Of a stretch of 64,000 bases of DNA, positions 12,606-25,262 are shown piece after piece. The notes beneath the pieces are model-generated. The model was not told the origin of the DNA, did not search any database, and was given only the letters and a program-made list of their open reading frames with translations. The stretch spans positions 10,181,632 to 10,245,631 of the forward strand of contig CM033105.1 of NCBI GenBank assembly GCA_019321725.1, read 5' to 3'. Each line of letters begins with the position of its first letter. Position 1 is the stretch's first letter. The position numbers were made by a program, and so were the translations under genes. Source of the DNA: Paulownia fortunei (Eukaryota; Streptophyta; Magnoliopsida; Lamiales; Paulowniaceae).

Positions 12606-14384
12606 TGATAAGTGCATATTTTAAAATATTTTTATATCAAATCATTTATACTTTTCTTTCGTTATTCTTATTAATATTATAGTTTTATTAATGTTTTGTG
12701 TTAGGGAATCAATGAACAAAAAGAGATAAAAAAAAGAGCCAAAATGAAATCAAAGATGACAACATGTTTCATGAGCAAGTTGGGAGAATATTTCATTGGA
12801 TCAATGAAGCATCACAACTAGAATAAAAGGGCCATTTTTGCCTAAGTCGATCATGTGTAGATCAAAATATATGCAAGAAATCACTTGGACTTTGCAAGTG
12901 ATTGTTGGGCTTGCATTAAATTTAAAATAATCATGTTTCCAAACTTGTGCAGTTTTACATTGGGCATAACTCCATGTTCAAAAGCCCTATGGACCTGAAT
13001 CTTACTTCATTTGAAAGCCAAGAGATAGAACTAAACTTTGTTATTGGAATCTTAGCCCAATTCAGCCTTAATTATAACAGACAATTCGTCTTAGCCTATG
13101 TATTGGAAAAGATCTATCAATGCTAACATATTTCCTTAAATCAAGCATAACTTTTGCCATAGTAGTTGGAATTAGGTGATTCAAGTTAAAAAATGAAGTT
13201 AACAGATGAATACATAGCTTTCATGTTGATCACTTTTCCAAAATTAGCTATTTACATGGATAAACATGTGTGACAAAATTTAAATATCAAAAGGAAATGT
13301 GAATTTAGAGCAAATTTGAAGTGCATTTGGAGATGTCAATATTTTAGGCACTCTTATACTATAAATAAGGCTCTTGGATGGTATTCAAGATACAAAAACC
13401 CTTAGAGAGGGAAAGAAAATTTATTGTTGTCTTTTTTTAGGCTGAATTTTCTAGTAGTATTGTAAGTTTTCTTGTAGTAATAAAAATATATTCTCTAGTT
13501 TCTCTTCTATTTTTAGTCTTTTCTACTTTCATTATGTCTTTCTAAATTTTATTTAGCTTAGGAGAAAGGGTGAACCTCTTGATGGAGGAAGAAGAATGGT
13601 TATAAATGTGCATAATGTTCAGGTGTGTTGTATTATTGTTTTAATTTTGATTGAAACCCTCTTTGTTTTGTTGTGATTCTTGATTTATGTATCAGCAATG
13701 GCATAACATATACTTAGGTTCATTTAGCTTACTGTACATTTCTACTATACCGACTGCTAATGTAAAATTTTGATTTGTTATAGACAAAGATGTGCATAAA
13801 TACTTGATCTCATAAATAAGTATTAGCGTTAAAATCCTTCTTGTTTAGCGACAATTCTTGATTTTTGTATCACCAATGACACAACAAATACTTAGGTTCA
13901 TTTAACTTATTGTACAGTTCTACTACACCGACTGCTACTATGAAACCTTAATTTGTTGTAGACAAAGGTGTGCATAAATACATGATCCCATAAACATGTA
14001 TTAGTGTTAAGAGATAATTTGCAAACACTAAGATAATATAATAATTATCTTAATGCATGAGCTATTTGATAACATCTTTCCTTTGGAACCTTCATTGTGT
14101 ATGGATTCCAATAGTGACATTTATAAGAGATAAAAATAATAATAAATAATCATTTCTCTACCTAAAACTCAAGAGCGAATCCCTAATCCTCAATACTTTT
14201 ATTATATTGATTTAATGGCAATAGCATAATTTTTTCTTTATATTCTAAACCACATAAAGCCCATCTTTTAAGAAATATAATCCTGAAAACTTCAAACAAC
14301 TTCCTTGTGGATTGACCTCGAATCCTGATAAATTTATTAGTTGACACAACCTATACTTTGGTTTGCAACCTTAAAATCGTAGCA
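12606..14384 (+). mobile_element. Solo LTR, family B2 (Athila/Tat-like Ty3/gypsy), 1.78 kb
   Basis: Begins TGATAAGTGCATATTTT and ends ...ATCGTAGCA. Close to the end is 'cttgtggattgacctcgaat', a block I recognise from many plant gypsy LTRs. The same LTR occurs on the minus strand at 25263-27049 (with its Asp-type primer site attached) and at 54062-55708. No internal region adjoins, so it is a solo LTR. It sits inside a family B fragment whose halves are 12480-12605 and 14385-14514. Flanking 5-mers GTAGG and GCAAG may be a decayed target duplication, but this is weak. Confidence 0.65.
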
Positions 14385-14514
14385 GCAAGGTAGCGCCTAG
14401 GCTCTATAGAGCAGCGCCTAGGCATTGCACTTGCTAGACCAAATCAGTTTCTGCAATGCCTAGGCACTATACTTGCTGGCCAAATCCTTTCATGTAGTGC
14501 CTAGGAAGCCTTAT
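14385..14514 (-). repeat. Family B fragment with CCTAGG motifs
   Basis: Contains repeated GCGCCTAGGC / ATGCCTAGGCA words (14393, 14422, 14457, 14500 region). The same words appear in the B copies at about 16376-16480 and 18468-18502. It is the continuation of the B piece at 12480-12605, interrupted by the solo LTR. Confidence 0.5.
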
Positions 14515-15799
14515 GTAGAGAGACAACCAGATCATATTATTGCCAAAACTCATGGATTTAATGTTGTAAAACCAGTCCCTTTCACATAGGACAGAATCTG
14601 AAATTCGATAGTGACAGTTTTGAGCATCTCTTCAATACCATGCCTATTACAATTTCTAACCGATGAAAATTTATTCCAATACTATTAACCCATATATAAA
14701 CATATATATGATGATAATTACAGGTTTTATTCAATATACCATATACTTTTGAATCCTAAAATACAATAATACAATAAGGTGACAGTTTCTAGCACAAGTG
14801 TTCTCTATCAAGTATTTGCAACCAAAAACCCTTTCTTTGTGCACCAACACCTATCTAATAATATAATAACACATTTATAAATAATATTCAAAAGCTTAAT
14901 AAGCTAATAAACCTTAAAATAAATCTAAAAGTCATGCCAAACCTGTAGGTTAAGCTCACCTTACACAGTTTTCTACTTGAACTTGGTTATTTCTCCTTCC
15001 TTTACTTGTTTTGCCTCCTTTTTCGGTTGGAATCACTTAAAACCTATTTAGAGAGATTTTTCTATTTATTTAGAAGTTGAAATGATGTATAAGAAGGTTC
15101 AAGTCATGGTTGTTAGCTTAAGAGTGAAGAATAGGTTGAGGTGCTAGCATGATAAGTCTAAGCATGAGGTGGCATAAGCTTGAGGTGGCATGTAATGGTA
15201 TAATCTGATTTTCTCTCTTATCTTACAGCCCTAATCTTGTGTGTCTCACATATTCTTATTTGGTTTCAACCTATCTTAGTCACCATTTATTCCCACAGCT
15301 ACTCCTATGTTCGTTCATATGGTTCTTCACCCGAAAAATTATCAGTTCTTGCTCGATTGATAAGTTTGTGCATCGATAGTGTTACAAACCTATGAACCTA
15401 GTTATATAACATTTAAATTATAGTATTATATGTCTAGTTGTCCCAAGTGTATGATTTAAATATACATATAATATTAAGATTCATGATCGAACCGACTCAT
15501 TTTCTATAAAATTTTCAATGACACATTTCGAACTCCTAAGGTTACCATATATAACCTAGCACTATTTACTATATTGATGCCTAAATTTCTTCTTATCTTA
15601 ATACAAAATCAACCACTTAGGTTAGGAAATTCAATAACTAATACCGTGCAAGAGCTTCCGAATTAAGTTCAATATTCAGGAATGTAGTATAAAAGAAATG
15701 AAATATGCAATGTCAATATAAATGCATGTAGCATATAAAATTAGCACATAATGTATGAATCATATTTGGCCAGGTAAGTAGTGAGAGGTTCGGGTATCA
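14515..15799 (-). mobile_element. Family A LTR 5' part, minus strand
   Basis: On the minus strand the LTR begins TGATACCCGAACC at 15799 and runs left to about 14515. It matches 18502-19750 in opposite orientation. It forms the outer left arm of the palindrome centred near 17.5 kb. Non-coding. Confidence 0.7.
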
Positions 15800-17737
15800 C
15801 TAATAAGTTGGTTTTATACCAATATTTCATACATATTTTGATTATCATTTAGTTTGTTTTCAAGTGTTTTTGTTACTTTTTATGCATTTAGTGTTAAATA
15901 TTTTAGGTAATGACAATAAGAGAAGATAATGGAAAGAAATCAAAAACTTGATTGAAATGTTGAAGAATTTGAGTTGTGGTGCTACTGATGGCAGTTTTTG
16001 TATTTCAATCATAACTCTCGGCCCCAATTTCATATCACATTGATAATTGATCCATTGGAAAGCCAATAGATATATATATATATAATTTCTATATTTACTA
16101 CAAAATCCAATTCAGTCAATTTCAATGAGAAAAACTGAGTTTAAGAGTCAGCACTGGGCTGCAATTTTTTGGGACGATACATCTTAGTATTTTAGGCATA
16201 ACTGAGCCCACTGATGTCATATTTAGTTGGTTCAAGTGTCTATGGAACGAAAAGACATAGAGCTACAATTAATTACAAGACATCAAAATCTAATTCAGCT
16301 TATAAAGATGTCAAAAAGCAGTTTCAATTGGCTATACAGTGTCAAAATGCTGAAATTAAGCTGCCAGGACAGAATGTCCGGCGCTTAGGTGCCAAAACAA
16401 GGTGCTTAGGCATCATCTAAGGCCAGTAAAATAGAATGAAAGGTGCCTAAGCACCAAAATAGGGTGCCTAGGTGCCATCCTGCTAATAAAAAAGATGTTG
16501 ATGCATTATTGTGGCGACAAGTGGTAATGGATCAAGATTTTTGGCATTTTATGAGATATACACATCAGATACACCTATACATCATTACCCATGTGATGCT
16601 CTAGTGGATACACTACATTAGTGGAGAGAATAAGGAGAAAAAGCCAAGAAAAGATGAAGAATTTTAGGTTCCTTTTGAAAAGCCAAGAAAAGTGGGAGGA
16701 ATTTTAGGTTTCTTTTAAAGAAAAGCCAAGAAAAGTGGAAAGATTTCAGGGTTTCTTTTGGAAGACTCTTGGGAGAGAATCATTGGAGAAAAGTTTAAAA
16801 GGTCAAGATCAACATCAACCAAAGGAGAGGAGGATTAGTTTTTGGAACCAAAGAAGGTCATTGGGTACTTGGAGACAAGACCCATTCCATTTTCTACAAT
16901 TGAAGATAATGAGTTATTCTCAGAGACAAGGAGAGCTTCAACCATTCCTTCCACTTCACAAATTAGTGAATAATTTTCATGTTCTTTTTTATTTATTTCT
17001 TGAAATTGTATTCATCCATGGTGAACTAAACATTTCTTTCTAAATGATGATGTAACCTTATTTGATCCTATGTTTTAAATTCCAAATAATATTAGTTCAA
17101 GTTATTCATCTTGTTTGTGTTATCTTGTTTAGTATTTCATCTTGATTAATTAATCACTAATTGAGATTATTTGATGTATGAGATTCGGCACTCGAGAGAG
17201 GGAATTTTATACATGATCATAGGGATAACTGTTCGTGAAATATTTTGCTAACCGCAAGTGAATGGTGTCAAGTTTTAATACAACGGTGAGTTGAGTATCG
17301 TATCTACAGGGATTGTAATCAAAAATTGCATTAAGTATCGTAGTTTAAATAGTCCTAATTTTATCTAGAAGATCAAATGATGATTGGAAAATAAAGTAAA
17401 GTAAGATAAAAATGCATAGATAAAAATGGAGTTTATAGAAACAATATAACAAACACCTTATGAACAAGATATTCTAGAGGAATGACTCACCTAATTATCA
17501 CATATGTTCTTCCTTCCAAAATATATCAATTCAAGTCAAGAACACATGTAAGTTAAGAATTCCTAAGCTCATCAATTCCCTCTCTCAAGTACCGAATTAA
17601 CTATGAGTTCTAACATGAATTTTGATATCTCTATAAAAATTCAAGAATAAAACTCTACAAAAGTTCAATGAATTCTTTTTCAAAACTTCAAAGGTTTCAT
17701 AAGCTTCTCAACTCTATGATTCCTAGGTTGTGTTAAC
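15800..17737 (+). mobile_element. Family B LTR-like repeat, plus strand
   Basis: AT-rich, LTR-like sequence. Its overall design (long A/T-rich head, a 'gcataactgagccc' block and a late 'cgtatctacagggattg' block near 17300) resembles plant Tat/Athila-type gypsy LTRs. Its middle (about 16471-17222) is repeated in inverted orientation at 17738-18501. The 102-codon ORF at 16735-17043 is part of this repeat and has no recognisable domain. Exact LTR ends were not identified. Confidence 0.5.
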
Positions 17738-18501
17738 CTTATGATCATGTATAAAATTCCCTCTCTCAAGTGTCGAATCTCATACGTCAAACAATCTCAA
17801 TTAGTGATCAATTAATCAAGATGAAATACTAAACAAGATAACACAAACACAATGAAGAACTTGAACTAATATTATTTGGAATTCAAAACATAGGATCAAA
17901 TAAGGTTACATCATCCTCTAGAAATAAATGTTTAGTTCACCATGGATGAATACAACTTCAAGAAATAAATAAGAAAGAACATGGAAATTGTTCACCAATT
18001 TGTGAACTGGAAGGAATGGTTGAAACTCTCCTTGTCTCTAAGAATAACTCCTTGTCTTCAATTGCAGAAAATGAAATGGGTCTTGTCTCCAAGCACCCAA
18101 TGACCTTATTCGGTTCCAAGAACCAATCCTCCTCTCCTCTTTGGTTGATGTTGATCTTGCCCTTTTAAACTTCTCTCCAAAAGTCTTCTAAAAGAAATCC
18201 TGAAATCCTTCCACTTTTCTTGGCTTTTCTTCAAAAGAAACCTAAAAATTCTCCTACTTTTCTTGGCTTTTCAAAAGGAACCTAAAATTCTTCCCCTTTT
18301 CTTGGCCTTTTCTCCTTCTCTCCACCAATATAGTGTATCCACTAGAGCATCACATGGGTAATGATATATAGGTGTATCTAATGTGTATATCTCATAAAAA
18401 AGCCAAAATTTGTGATCCATTGCCACTTGTCGCCAAAAAATTACATCAACGTCTTTTTTGTTGGAAGGGCAGCACCTAGGCATGGAATAACAACGCCTAG
18501 G
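17738..18501 (-). mobile_element. Family B repeat, inverted partial copy
   Basis: Reverse complement of about 16471-17222. Landmarks are 'gatcatgtataaaattccctctctcaag' here against its inverse near 17190, and the 'gagcatcacatgggtaatg' block. It lacks the counterpart of 15800-16440. It directly abuts the start of the A LTR at 18502. Confidence 0.7.
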
Positions 18502-21377
18502 TGATACCCGAGCCTCTTACTACTCACATGGCCAAATATAATTCATGCATTACGTGTTAATTTTATATGCTATTTGCATTTCTATTAACATTGTATAATT
18601 TATTTCATTTTATACGACATTCTTGAATATTAAACTTAATTCTGAAGTTCTTGCACGGTATTAGTTATTAAATTTCCTAATCTAAGTAGTTGATTTTATA
18701 TTGAAATAAGAAGAAAATGAGGTGGATCAATATTAGATATAGATGGGATATATAGGTTATAATTTTGGAAGTGTTAAAAGTGTTACTAGTAAGCTTATAC
18801 GGTTTAATTTGATTTGATCAAGTTATTTCAAAAGTATATATTTGTAAATTAACATACTTGGGATATTAGACATGATATAATGTGATTTAAGTGTCCTATT
18901 ACAAGGCCCATATATGCATATGATTTTAGAAATGCAAACTTGATATTTCGTTAAGAATCGGATGTGAATCGGTTTGGAGATCGAATGAACGGACATAGGA
19001 AATAACTATGGGAATGAATGGTGACTAAGATAGGTTGCAACCAAATAAAAATAGGTGAGACACACAAGATTAGGGCTGCAAGATAAGGGAGAAAATCAGA
19101 TTTTGCTATTTACTTGCCACCTCATGCTTTCTTATTCAAGTTAAGCTAACATCTCAAGCTAACACCTCAAACCCTTCACCCTTAAGCAACGACCAGACCC
19201 TTATTTCAGCCATTTTCATCTTCCAAACACACACCTTAAGGTCTCCAAGTGATCCAAATTGATTCCAAGTTGAAATAAAAGCAAGAAAAGCAAAGGAGAA
19301 GTGATTACCATCAAGTTAACCTCAAAATCTACATAGGTAACACTTATCTATGATTTTGCCTTTGGTTTTTAGATTATTATGAATGGTTTTATTATTTATT
19401 AACCTTTCAATATCTATTATAAAAGTTTTAGGAAGCTTTTAGTTAAACTTTGGTATACAAAGAAAGGGTTTTTGATGACAAACACTTAATAAAAAATACT
19501 TGTGGTAGAAACTGTCATCTTACTATTTTCTTGTATTTTAGGCTTCAAAAGTGTATGGTATGTTGAATAAAACCTATAATTATTACCATTTACATGACTA
19601 TATATGAGTTAAGAGTATTGGAATGAAGTTTTATCAGTTGGAAATTGAAATAGAGAATGATATTGGAGAAACACTCAAACTGCCAAAATAGCAAAATCTG
19701 TTTTGGTGTGCTGTGAAGGAAACTGAATTAAGGGAGCTAAATCCATTATTTTTGGTAATATTATGACCTGGTTGTCTCCTTATATATGTTATCTAAGTAT
19801 GGTGAAAATTTTGGAGTGATTTCATGTACTTAATGATGCCAAAACCATTAATATCATAAAGTGTGCAAAACTGTCACGGTAGGAAATAATTTATTTCAGT
19901 ATGTCGTGAAGAGAGCTGAACTTGGAAAGCTATATTCATGATTTTTAACAATTCTATGATATGGTTACATTTATGTACATGTTATCTAAGTGTGGTAAAA
20001 AATTTGGAGTGATTGTATATGCTTAGGGATGTTAAAATTATCATGCAACTAAACTTGACAGCAAGAAAATATAAAAATGTAAATCTGCCACATTTGATCA
20101 CTTAGCATGTTTCAATCTAGACATGTTGCTATTGAGTGTTAACAATTAGGCACATGCTATTAGAGTTATAATACTTCAATTACATGATGTTTGCATGTAT
20201 TTAAGATGAGAAATTGAGGTTTTTGAGGGGCTATATTGGGTTCTAGTTTGTGAAAGCTTGATTGTTAGCTTATAACTTGGTGTTTAAGGTCTAGTATGAG
20301 ATTTTGTGCTTTCAACTTACCAAATTGGGAATAGTGCTTGATGTTGGGTAATATTACAGGCTATTTTACATCTAAGGTTGGAGAAGAATACTAAACAAAT
20401 TTAGACTAAGCCACCAACCAAGTGAAAGGTAAGTAAAGATTTATTTACAACTATAATGTATAGACATAGTAGATATGTGAATTATATGTAATATCATAAA
20501 TCATATGTGCATAGTAAAGGGCTCTCCATTGAACATACATACATGGGCATTGTTATTAGCACGTGCATGCATCATATACGAGCATTGTGATAAATCTTGC
20601 ATTGCATGGCATGATTCAGAGAAAGAAAAATATTTTGTTGGCCACTACCAGTGCACCGAAGCATGCATGGATTTGCATGGTTCTATGCATAGATTTGTAG
20701 GTTCGTGTGCATGGATTTGCATGCTTATATGATTATTGACCATTGGATTATGGTGGTGTACAGAGCTCTTTTCTGGTGCATGGGATAGTAGCGTTGGTCA
20801 GGAGCCCAAGAAAAAAATAATTTTGAGAGAAATATTTTGATGCATAAAATTGCATTGTGAGCATAGCATTTTGAATTGCACGACTTGATATTGTGGATTA
20901 TTCTTTGACATGCATAATCTTTACTTGTTAAGCATTAGCTCATATAGTTTATGCATTGTAGGTGAGTACGACGATACCTGAAGCATCTTTTATTAACTGT
21001 GCGGCGGTTGGAGCTCCTGCAGGTGTCTGAGAGATTGTGTACATGGATGACGACCTGTTGGGCTATTTTGTTGGCTTGTTATATTTTGAGTCTGTTGTAT
21101 TATATTTTTAGACTGGTACTATATCTCGCTTTTAAAACTTTATTGTAAATAAGTATGTAAATATTGGGTCTTTGTGAGTGTTGTGCTTTTATATAAATAC
21201 CGATCCTGCTATATACATGACATGTGTTAGAAAGTATTTTAAACAGGGTTGTACATGTAAGAAGTGATATATCTTTTCCTAGAGTGTTACAAAAAAAAAA
21301 TATTCCATGCATGCACACAGATTCTATCATGTTAAATTATAATATATATCTAGTTGTGTAGTAATGGGGGTGTTACA
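18502..21377 (+). mobile_element. Family A LTR, complete, 2.88 kb
   Basis: Starts TGATACCCGAGCC and ends GGGGGTGTTACA. It is the longest A LTR in the window; the copy at 42074 lacks about 650 bp corresponding to 18810-19460 here. It contains the 'atggatttgcatg' minisatellite near 20665 and the 'gacctgttggg' block near 21050. The next base begins A-family internal sequence read in the opposite direction, so the junction is tail to tail. Small ORFs inside (for example 20505-20732) are not conserved between A copies. Confidence 0.75.
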
Positions 21378-22185
21378 ACCCAATATTATAACAATATAAC
21401 CTAAGGTTCATCAAATTCCAATAGGTGTATATGATAAACTATAAGAGAGATTGGATTTGTTCTTACATCTATATTCCTGATAAAATTAGGTGGTTAATCA
21501 ATAGCATGCCCAAAAACTTTTTTTCAACATGTATGAAGAGATTTGAGATCACAAAAATGGATTTTTAGTAAACTTGGTCATTTCTAAAAATTTTAACACA
21601 ACTCAAAGATCGATAATAACTCTTTCTTACAACTCTCTTTCATACTGTAGAAAATTATAATTTGACAATCTTCTTTATTTTCTACAAATAGTAAATATTT
21701 TCCTGATGTGGTCTCCATAAAATTTCATCACTTAGAACTTTAAAGTCTTAATAATCCCGGAATGATCCACAATGGATATTTCTCACTAAATCTATCACCA
21801 CAGAAGGTTATATCATAATCTCAGCCAATATAACAAAATTAACTTAGAGCTCTTAAAATCTAATTAGTTGATCTTGAACTTCCAGATAGAATTAAAACAT
21901 TGTAACTGAACTCATATATATCAAGTACCATATCTAATCTTATTACATACTTAGTTGATAATAAGGAATAAGAAGTTTCAAAGATAGAATACCAAACACA
22001 AATTTTATACCTGTTATTATTGATGGGTCCGCCTCAACATTATTTTATACAAAATCATAAAATACATGGCCAATATTATTCATGAAATACAAAAATAAAT
22101 TATACAACAAATAAAACTAACTACATGGTTGTGCTCCACTAGTTTCAAAGATCATATACACGGACAGTCTATAGAACTACAAATC
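21378..22185 (-). mobile_element. Family A internal region, minus strand, decayed
   Basis: Matches 47530-48360, also minus strand (for example 'ccaataggtgtatatgataaac'), and the inverse of about 44270-45060. It is the piece just downstream of the primer-binding site, with traces of protease and RNase H coding too damaged to translate. It ends abruptly at the A LTR at 21377. Confidence 0.65.
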
Positions 22186-22199
22186 GGGCTCTGATACCA
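22186..22199 (-). other. Primer-binding site, tRNA-iMet, canonical
   Basis: On the minus strand this reads TGGTATCAGAGCCC, the exact complement of the initiator-methionine tRNA 3' end used by many plant gypsy and copia elements. It follows the LTR end (GTGTTATA at 22203) by a few bases. This identifies family A as an LTR retrotransposon primed by tRNA-iMet. Confidence 0.85.
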
Positions 22200-22202
22200 C
22201 TC

Positions 22203-23203
22203 TATAACACCCCCACCACTAAATATAGATATTAATATAACAATAATTTTTAAAAGGTAGCATATGTGTGTACATGTGTATATATATATATATTTTTGTC
22301 AATTGTAGCACTTTGAGAAACAGTAAAAGTATTTTCTCACATATAACCTTGTATATACAAAAATCATCGTTTATATAAAAATACAATACCAATCACAATT
22401 ATACTATTCTCAAACTTATTTACTATAAAATTTCAAGAGTATATAAGACACGACATCTTAAAGTTATAATACAATAGACTCAAAATCAAAATAATAGCTT
22501 ATACTTTCAAAAGAAGTAAGGATATTTTGCATCTTGTAACCGTTTATATATAGACAACAATTTACACAATAATGATTGTAAAAATTAGAATATGCCACAA
22601 CACAATCCAACAGGTCATCATTCATGTACAGTGATCCTTAAAAGCCTCTAAGAGCTCCAACAACCAGCCCAGTAAGTCTTAGAGTCTCAGATATCACCAT
22701 ACTTACCTACAATGCATGAACTACGTGAGCTAATGCTCAGTAAGTGAAAATCATGAATGATGAAGGAATAATCTAACACATATGCAATGCATTTCTATAA
22801 GATCATGACAAAAATGCAAATCATGCATCAAAAATAGTTCATTCAAAGTCATTTTTCATCATTGGGCCCTTCGTCCACCTACTATGTACCGGATAGAGCT
22901 CTCAACAATATCAATAATCACATGGCTATAAACAGACTGACACAGTTTAGGGGCCATCTTCTGGGATCACTAGAGGTCCACCCCCTATCTTCCCTTGTGA
23001 TCCTCTAAAAGTCTTACCACCAGTGACGTCAATAAGGGTATAGTCAAGTGGTCCACCCTCTCATGACCATCAGAGGCACACCCCCTGTCAAGTCCTATGA
23101 TCCTCCGAGAAGTAACACTCACGATGCCCCAAAATATCAAATAAGCACCTCGCATGCCTCGGTACACTAATAGTAGTCAATCAAAATATTTTCTTTTTGA
23201 GCA
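22203..23203 (-). mobile_element. Family A LTR 3' part, minus strand
   Basis: Read on the minus strand this is the last kilobase of the A LTR. It is of the subtype with the 'tgcctctgatggtcatgag' block, like 42074-44253 and 48373-50112. It is interrupted at 23204 by a D repeat and its remainder is not seen beyond that insertion, so it is truncated. The minus-strand ORF at 22985-23167 belongs to this LTR. Confidence 0.65.
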
Positions 23204-25156
23204 TGTTGAGAACAAGTACACTGAACATGGCCCGCAAGAAATTCTTATTTGGAGGCTTTGTCTGTCGAAATAAGAATGTTTGTATTACGATAGTACACGG
23301 CTAGTCCTTAGACTTGAGGCACGATAGTAGCCTTGTGTGCATCTTGCAACACTTTGATATATTTTTTGATTGCTTCACAATCACAAAAGGGGTATGGTGG
23401 GTGTTGCACTGGTGTATAGGGAGGTTTGTCAGTAGCCAACATTGAATTCAACACTTGTCTTTTATTTAATAAAAGAATCTCCTGTATTTTTATAGTTCAT
23501 GATTCAAAGACCTTGGTCAAGGTATGATGAATTTTGATTCATCAAGAGTCATTGAAACTTAAAATGGAATCACAATTATTGAATCATTTAGGGTTTCGAC
23601 TAATAATTCGTGCCCTAAATTCAATCAAGAGATTAATTATCGAAATGACTGTATGTGTATAGTACTCACAATTAAAATAGGTTTACTCGCTATTTCACCT
23701 AAGACTAGTTTGTCATAATTACTTGTTAGATATTTTTATAGATAGTGAGGTTTTTGGAATTAAGGAGTTAATTCCAAGTGGATAAATTAATTGGATTAAT
23801 TAATCAAAATAATTATTATTCATAAGTTGCAAATATTATAAGCCTACTACTAGCTTAGAAGTGAACCTAAGAAGATCACACATCTTTATGAAAAGTAATA
23901 TTTCTATTTTGGAATTTTTTCAATGGTTAAAAATGAATTAATTAATAGTGATTAATTAATTATTTAAGAGTTCTATTTAATTTAATTGTTAAATTAAATT
24001 ATTCAATTAAATAATTAAATTATTTAATTGGACCTAATTTGATTAGAAAGCCCAATTGGAGTAAATTATAATTAATCAATTAGATTGATTAATTTTGGTT
24101 TAAATCAATTGGATTGATTCTTGTACTTTTTAAATTCAAGTCCAAAAATTAAAGTGGATCACTTAAAAAACCCACTAGAATATGAAGATAATAATTAAAT
24201 AAATATAAATTATTTTATTAATATATTTATATATAAAATAAATATAATGACTGATTTTTTATGAGATAAAAAAATTGGCCACTAGGATTTTTTGTATATA
24301 TATATATATTTATGATATATATTTGATATATATGTATGTTGACATTATTTGAATAGTTCATATTAATATCAAGAATGTATGTAGATTAATTTTGATAACT
24401 AATATAGTCTTAAAAAAGTCCACCTATATTGGAGAGAGAAAAAAAGAAGAATTATTGAAAAATTTAGAATTCTACCAAGATCAAACTTTGCAATGGTTCA
24501 AAATTGACAAACTCTCTAAGAGTTAGAGAGAGGGACAATTTTTGGCCCCTATATATAGGGGAGGGCTGAAAATTGCTTCAAGTTTTTGGCAAAAATAATT
24601 TTGTTTTGTCTTCTATTTTACTCTTCAAGAAAAGAAAATATAAGAAAGAAAAGAAAAAGTATTTTCTTGAAAATCTTTATTTTCTTATTCTTTAAAGAAA
24701 ATAGGTTTATTGATATTCTCTTCATATTCAAATTTCAAGAACTTAAAAGAATCAATCTTTATTATTCTTGAGATGTTGTTCTTGATCCATCAATTGGATT
24801 GAAGGGCAAATATTACTCTGGATCTAGAATAAAAAATGATTTTAAGAATACTAGCGAATTCTTTTAATCGGTATTGATTTTTATACTATGGACCTGATAG
24901 AGGGGAGACACGTGGATTCCTACAAGTTTTCATAAGCAAGGAATATAGCAATCGATTGTCTCACTCCCTATATCAACCGAAGTACTTGAAAGATATAATT
25001 CGAATTTAATATATTTATTTGTATATATTCACTTGAATAAGCACGATCGTTAGAATCGCTTTCAAATCGAGGGAATGTATTTATTTGATAAATCTAATTT
25101 TTTATAAATTTTAAATTTTCGTTGTGCATGCTCATGCGATTATTGCGAACCTAACA
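23204..25156 (-). mobile_element. Family D LTR-like repeat, 1.95 kb
   Basis: On the minus strand it begins TGTTAGGTTCGC at 25156 and ends CTCAACA at 23204, a TG...CA structure with near-inverted 7-bp ends. It matches 50113-51954 in opposite orientation across its length. It includes the TTAATTAA-rich middle and 'cacaatcacaaaaggggtatg' near 23386. No long ORF exists; the 61-codon reading at 24586 is A/T-rich filler. No internal domains are attached, so copia versus gypsy is unknown. Confidence 0.6.
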
Positions 25157-25262
25157 ATGAACATCAAACTATAAAGAAAACAAACATACAATATTTACAA
25201 AGGAAAAATATTTACAAACCTCAATATTTACCTTGCCTTCCCCGATAATAGCGCCAAAAACT
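25157..25262 (-). mobile_element. Athila/Tat-like internal fragment with PBS
   Basis: A 106-bp remnant immediately downstream (on the minus strand) of the B2 LTR. It contains TGGCGCTATTATCGGGGA at 25239-25256. Plant Athila-type elements use TGGCGCCGTTGCCGGGGA, matching the 3' end of tRNA-Asp; here four bases differ. The rest of the element is gone. Confidence 0.65.

Larger units (their letters stand above)
14515..19750. repeat. Nested palindrome of A and B retroelement pieces
   Basis: Order from left: A(minus), B(plus), a spacer at about 17223-17737, B(minus), A(plus). A and B pieces therefore occur in mirrored order on both sides of about 17.5 kb. In both arms the A LTR start (15799 and 18502) touches B sequence. 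This suggests the A-B junction existed before the inversion, and the right arm has lost about 650 bp of B. Confidence 0.65.

Noticed and set aside
16735..17043. 102-codon ORF in family B
   Set aside because: No recognisable domain; the inverted partner at 17738-18270 does not keep it open.
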